Source: an uncultured Oscillospiraceae bacterium (GTDB lineage: Bacteria > Bacillota > Clostridia > Oscillospirales > Oscillospiraceae). Taken from it: a stretch of DNA of 64,000 nucleotides. The notes under the pieces were generated by a model. That model did no database searches, was not told the origin of the DNA, and saw only the letters and a list, made by a program, of their open reading frames with translations. The position numbers were made by a program, and so were the translations under genes. The first letter of the stretch is position 1, and each line of letters opens with the position of its first letter. Shown piece after piece: positions 61,732 to 64,000 of the stretch. The stretch is taken from assembly GCA_944387015.1 (NCBI GenBank), contig CALXDH010000001.1, positions 1 to 64,000 of the forward strand, in the 5' to 3' direction.

Positions 61732-63108
61732 TCACGGCAGGGCGTTGACAATCTCTTTAAACACCCGGCCCCGCTCCATGAAGTTTGCAAAGCGGTCAAA
61801 GGAAGTGCTGGCCGGTGAGAGGATCACCACGTCTCCTTCCACGGCGCGGCTGTCGGCGATAGAGACGGCATCCTGATAGTCTGCCACGTCGATGATCTCC
61901 AGGCCGGCGTAATTCTCCGCCTGCTCCACCGCCTGCCGGATCACGCCGGCAGTAGCGCCGCACAGCAGCAACAGCTTCACATGCTCGTTCACCACTGGGC
62001 CCAGCGGCGCATAGGAGATGCCCTTGTCCTTGCCTCCGGCGATGAGGATGACCTTTTCCGGGAAGGAGTTGAGCCCCGCAATGGTGCGGCTGGGGCTGGA
62101 GGCGATGGAGTCGTTGTACCAGCGGACGCCCCGGCGGGTGCGGATCAGCTCGATCCGGTGCTCCACGCCGCCGAAGGTCCGGGCGAAGTCCCGGATGATG
62201 TCGTCGGGCACCAGGCCATCCACTGTGGCGATGGCGGCCAGGTAGTTTTCAATGTTGTGGACCCCCGGCAGTTTAATGTCCCCGGTGTCCATCACCGTCC
62301 GCTCCTGCCCGTTGCTGCGGGCGATCACCGCCGTGCCCCGGAGGAACACGCCGTCGTCCACCTCCCGCTTCCGGGAGAACAGCCGCACCCGGCCCGGCGC
62401 CTTGGCAGAGAGGGCAAGCGTCTCGTCGTTGTCCGCGTTGAAGACGGCAATATCCTGTGCCGTCTGATGTGTAAAGATATTTGCCTTTGCAGAAATATAC
62501 TCTGCATAGTCCTTGTGGACATCCAGGTGGTTGGGTGAGAGATTGGTCATCACGGCAATATGGGGGCTCTGGGTCATGGTCATGAGCTGGAAGGAGCTCA
62601 GCTCCAGCACCGCCACGTCCTCCGGGGCGATGGTACCCGCCTCCGCCAGCAGCGGATGGCCGATATTGCCTCCCAGGTGTACCGTCCGCCCAGCCCGCTT
62701 CAAAAGCTCGGCGATGATGGTGGTGGTGGTGGTCTTGCCGTCGCTTCCCGTAACAGCAATCATCGGGCAGGGACACACCTGGAAAAATACCTCCATCTCA
62801 GAGGTCAGCTTGCTGCCTCCGGCCACGGCCGCCGTCAGGCCAGGAAGGTCCGGCCGCATCCCAGGGGTACGGAAGATCAGGTCCTGGCTCAGTCCCTCCA
62901 GATACCCCTCGCCCAGGTGCAACCGGCAGCCCTTGGTCTCCAGCTCCCCGGCGATGTCCCCCAGAGCCTCCCGGTCCTTCTTGTCGCATGCGGTGACGTC
63001 CACCCCCCGCTCCAGCAGCAGCTGGATCAGCGGGCGGTTGGAGACGCCGATGCCCATCACGGCCACCGTCTTGTCCCGCAGGGAATTCAGATACTCCTCG
63101 AACTTCAT
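61732..63108 (-). CDS. murD: UDP-N-acetylmuramoylalanine--D-glutamate ligase
   Basis: Adds D-Glu to the peptidoglycan precursor. 458 residues. P-loop TGSDGKTTTTT (120-130), with the N-terminal VMGIGVSNRPLIQLLL and C-terminal AGGKDKGISY. Met 63108 follows ATAAGGAGCG. It is not in a dcw cluster here. Divergent from rnpB. Confidence 0.96.
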   Translation of the reverse strand: MKFEEYLNSLRDKTVAVMGIGVSNRPLIQLLLERGVDVTACDKKDREALGDIAGELETKGCRLHLGEGYLEGLSQDLIFRTPGMRPDLPGLTAAVAGGSKLTSEMEVFFQVCPCPMIAVTGSDGKTTTTTIIAELLKRAGRTVHLGGNIGHPLLAEAGTIAPEDVAVLELSSFQLMTMTQSPHIAVMTNLSPNHLDVHKDYAEYISAKANIFTHQTAQDIAVFNADNDETLALSAKAPGRVRLFSRKREVDDGVFLRGTAVIARSNGQERTVMDTGDIKLPGVHNIENYLAAIATVDGLVPDDIIRDFARTFGGVEHRIELIRTRRGVRWYNDSIASSPSRTIAGLNSFPEKVILIAGGKDKGISYAPLGPVVNEHVKLLLLCGATAGVIRQAVEQAENYAGLEIIDVADYQDAVSIADSRAVEGDVVILSPASTSFDRFANFMERGRVFKEIVNALP

Positions 63109-63213
63109 GGAATCGCTCCTTATCGGCTCCGCCTTCCGGCGGGAATTTTGCATACGTTGAAATTATACCGCAAGCGGCGGGAAATTACAACGCGGCGGGC
63201 CAATTTTCCGCCG

Positions 63214-63242
63214 TTGACATTTCCCCCGCCTTCCTGTACAAT
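63214..63242 (+). promoter_or_regulatory. Consensus sigma-A promoter of rnpB
   Basis: TTGACA (63214-63219), 17-bp spacer, TACAAT (63237-63242). Confidence 0.9.
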
Positions 63243-63252
63243 AAATAGGCAT

Positions 63253-63599
63253 GAGTAAAACAGACAGTCGCGTGGGCAGGCCGAAAGGCCGTCCATGAGG
63301 AAAGTCCGGGCTCCACAGGGCAAGGATAACGGGTAACGCCCGCCGAAGGCGACTTCAGGAAAAGTGCAACAGAGAGATACCGCCGTCAGGGCTTGCTCTG
63401 GCGGTAAGGGTGGAAAGGTGCGGTAAGAGCGCACCCGACGGCTGGAGACTGTCCGTCGATGTAAACTCTATCCGGAGCAACACCGTGGTGGAAGCACATG
63501 GCTGGCCCGGCCGCTTCCGGGAGGTGGCTTGAGCGTACCGGCAACGGTACGTCGAGATAGATGACTGTCAAATACAGAACCCGGCTTACAGTTTTGCTC
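63253..63599 (+). ncRNA. rnpB: RNase P RNA, type A
   Basis: About 347 nt. The catalytic core GAGGAAAGTCCGGGCTCC is at 63297-63314 and its 3' partner ACAGAACCCGGCTTA at 63574-63588. Terminal helix P1 is GAGTAAAAC (63253-63261) with GTTTTGCTC (63591-63599). The GATAACGGGTAACGCCCG segment is the usual P-helix region. RNase P RNA cuts tRNA 5' leaders with the RnpA protein. Consensus promoter upstream; terminator 63615-63646. Confidence 0.97.
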
Positions 63600-63614
63600 G
63601 TGCCAAGACATGGT

Positions 63615-63646
63615 CCCGGCTGCGTGATCCGCAGCCGGGGCTTTTT
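63615..63646 (+). terminator. Intrinsic terminator after rnpB
   Basis: CCCGGCTGCG (63615-63624), loop TGATC, CGCAGCCGGG (63630-63639), then GCTTTTT. Confidence 0.94.
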
Positions 63647-63739
63647 CTAATCTGTTCCGGGGCGTACGACATCCCCCCGCCGTAGATCACACAGCATCCG
63701 CCCTCTGCCGGATGCACGTCCACTTGCAACTTCCGCAGA

Positions 63740-63768
63740 ATTTTATAAAATTTGCCCGTTGATGTCAA
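63740..63768 (-). promoter_or_regulatory. Possible minus-strand promoter antisense to rnpB
   Basis: On the minus strand TTGACA (63768-63763), 17-bp spacer, TAAAAT (63745-63740). The -10 lies in AATTTTATAAAATT, a perfect palindrome (63739-63752). No gene seen downstream; it points towards the 3' end of rnpB. Confidence 0.45.
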
Positions 63769-63825
63769 TGTTAGTGTCATTGCCGCAGGTCCTTCCCAAC
63801 CCGGTCCTGTATGACGTCGCCCGGA

Positions 63826-63865
63826 ATCATAATTCAACAAAACCAAACTTTTGTTGAATTATGAT
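63826..63865. repeat. AT-rich inverted repeat, element 2 (dif-like architecture)
   Basis: A perfect 17-bp inverted repeat, ATCATAATTCAACAAAA and its complement, around CCAAAC. The core 63831-63860 has the same 12-6-12 layout as the element at 53254-53283; the arms differ only by G to C, with the matching C to G on the other side. Confidence 0.72.
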
Positions 63866-63881
63866 AATGAACAAAGTCAAA

Positions 63882-63910
63882 CAAAAAGCGGAGACGGTTT
63901 CCCGTCTCCG
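63882..63910 (-). terminator. Intrinsic terminator of the yebC-type gene
   Basis: CGGAGACGG (63889-63897), loop TTTC, CCGTCTCCG (63902-63910); on the minus strand CTTTTTGTTT follows. Confidence 0.88.
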
Positions 63911-63932
63911 TTTCTTGTTATCAAGCAGATGC

Positions 63933-64000
63933 TCAGTCGTTGTCCCAGTTGTGCCAGACGTTCTGGACGTCGTCGCTGTCCTCCAGCATATCGATGAGCT
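63933..64000 (-). CDS. YebC/PmpR family protein, C-terminal end only
   Basis: The minus strand reads LIDMLEDSDDVQNVWHNWDND and stops at TGA (63935-63933). The LIDMLED-x-DDVQ-x-V block is the C-terminus of YebC-type proteins, which rescue ribosomes stalled at proline runs or act as regulators. The rest lies to the right of the window. Confidence 0.85.
   Translation of the reverse strand, partial: LIDMLEDSDDVQNVWHNWDND

Larger units (their letters stand above)
63600..63932. other. Gap between rnpB and yebC-type gene
   Basis: It holds the rnpB terminator, an AT palindrome with a possible minus-strand promoter (63740-63768), the second dif-like element (63826-63865) and the yebC terminator. An 86-codon minus-strand frame here overlaps rnpB and is not supported. 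Confidence 0.6.

Noticed and set aside
63586-63846. 86-codon minus-strand gene downstream of rnpB
   Set aside because: Overlaps the rnpB 3' end and terminator; no ribosome site or known motifs.

Overview
The window is about 60% GC and reads like the chromosome of an anaerobic, endospore-forming Firmicute of the Oscillospiraceae type (Flavonifractor, Intestinimonas or Lawsonibacter relatives). Reasons: an IspH-ribosomal protein S1 fusion, a butyryl/4-hydroxybutyrate-type CoA-transferase, a PPi-type phosphofructokinase, and many sporulation genes (GerW, SpoIVA, SpoVM, SipL, CwlD, YunB, CotJ) next to core housekeeping genes. No prophage, insertion sequence, CRISPR array or tRNA was seen. The family placement is inference from gene content.

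Layout. 1-1604: rpsB (partial) and tsf. 1605-2164: a structured non-coding gap with two intrinsic terminators. 2165-7254: M50 peptidase, scpA-scpB, DUF2953-gerW, D,D-carboxypeptidase and an RluB-type pseudouridine synthase. 7421-12805: RpiR regulator, HI0933-type flavoprotein, cmk, plsC and the ispH-rpsA fusion. 12986-17842: CoA-transferase, carD-ispD-ispF, then a DUF3343/class V aminotransferase pair. 17951-22164: cdaA-cdaR (c-di-AMP), RseC-like, DUF5685 and a DnaJ protein. 22183-34971: one long conserved Firmicute island: yicC, remA, gmk, rpoZ, priA, def, fmt, yugP-type peptidase, rsmB, rlmN, prpC, prkC and rsgA. 35069-36917: a small Cys-rich membrane peptide, a 24-residue spoVM and sipL. 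37064-39460 (minus): a polar amino acid ABC transporter. 39683-41158: spoIVA. 41281-48969: ogt, coaX, PPi-pfk divergent from fba, pepD and an OPT transporter. 49079-52120: a PqqD-like gene, an amidase-6 protein and an SLH/GH18 protein. 52171-55707 (minus): a XerC-type recombinase, radA and cwlD. 55896-56974: cotJA-cotJB fusion and cotJC. 57059-63108 (minus): a small HPr-like protein, YczE-like/MarR pair, ligA, yunB and murD. 63253-63599: rnpB. 63933-64000 (minus): the end of a YebC-family gene.

Genes that belong together: SpoVM, SpoIVA and SipL are the base of the spore coat and all lie within about 6 kb. PrpC/PrkC and CdaA/CdaR are two signalling pairs tied to the cell wall. IspD, IspF and IspH are three steps of the MEP isoprenoid pathway. 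Def and Fmt handle the formyl group of initiator Met.

The most unusual signal is a pair of AT-rich elements (53254-53283 and 63831-63860) with the same 12-6-12 inverted architecture and a compensatory G/C exchange between the arms. One sits just upstream of the XerC-type recombinase gene, and the arms resemble a dif half-site. Other points of interest are a possible internal start for free S1 inside the ispH-rpsA gene, the very short spoVM, and a structured RNA candidate after tsf.
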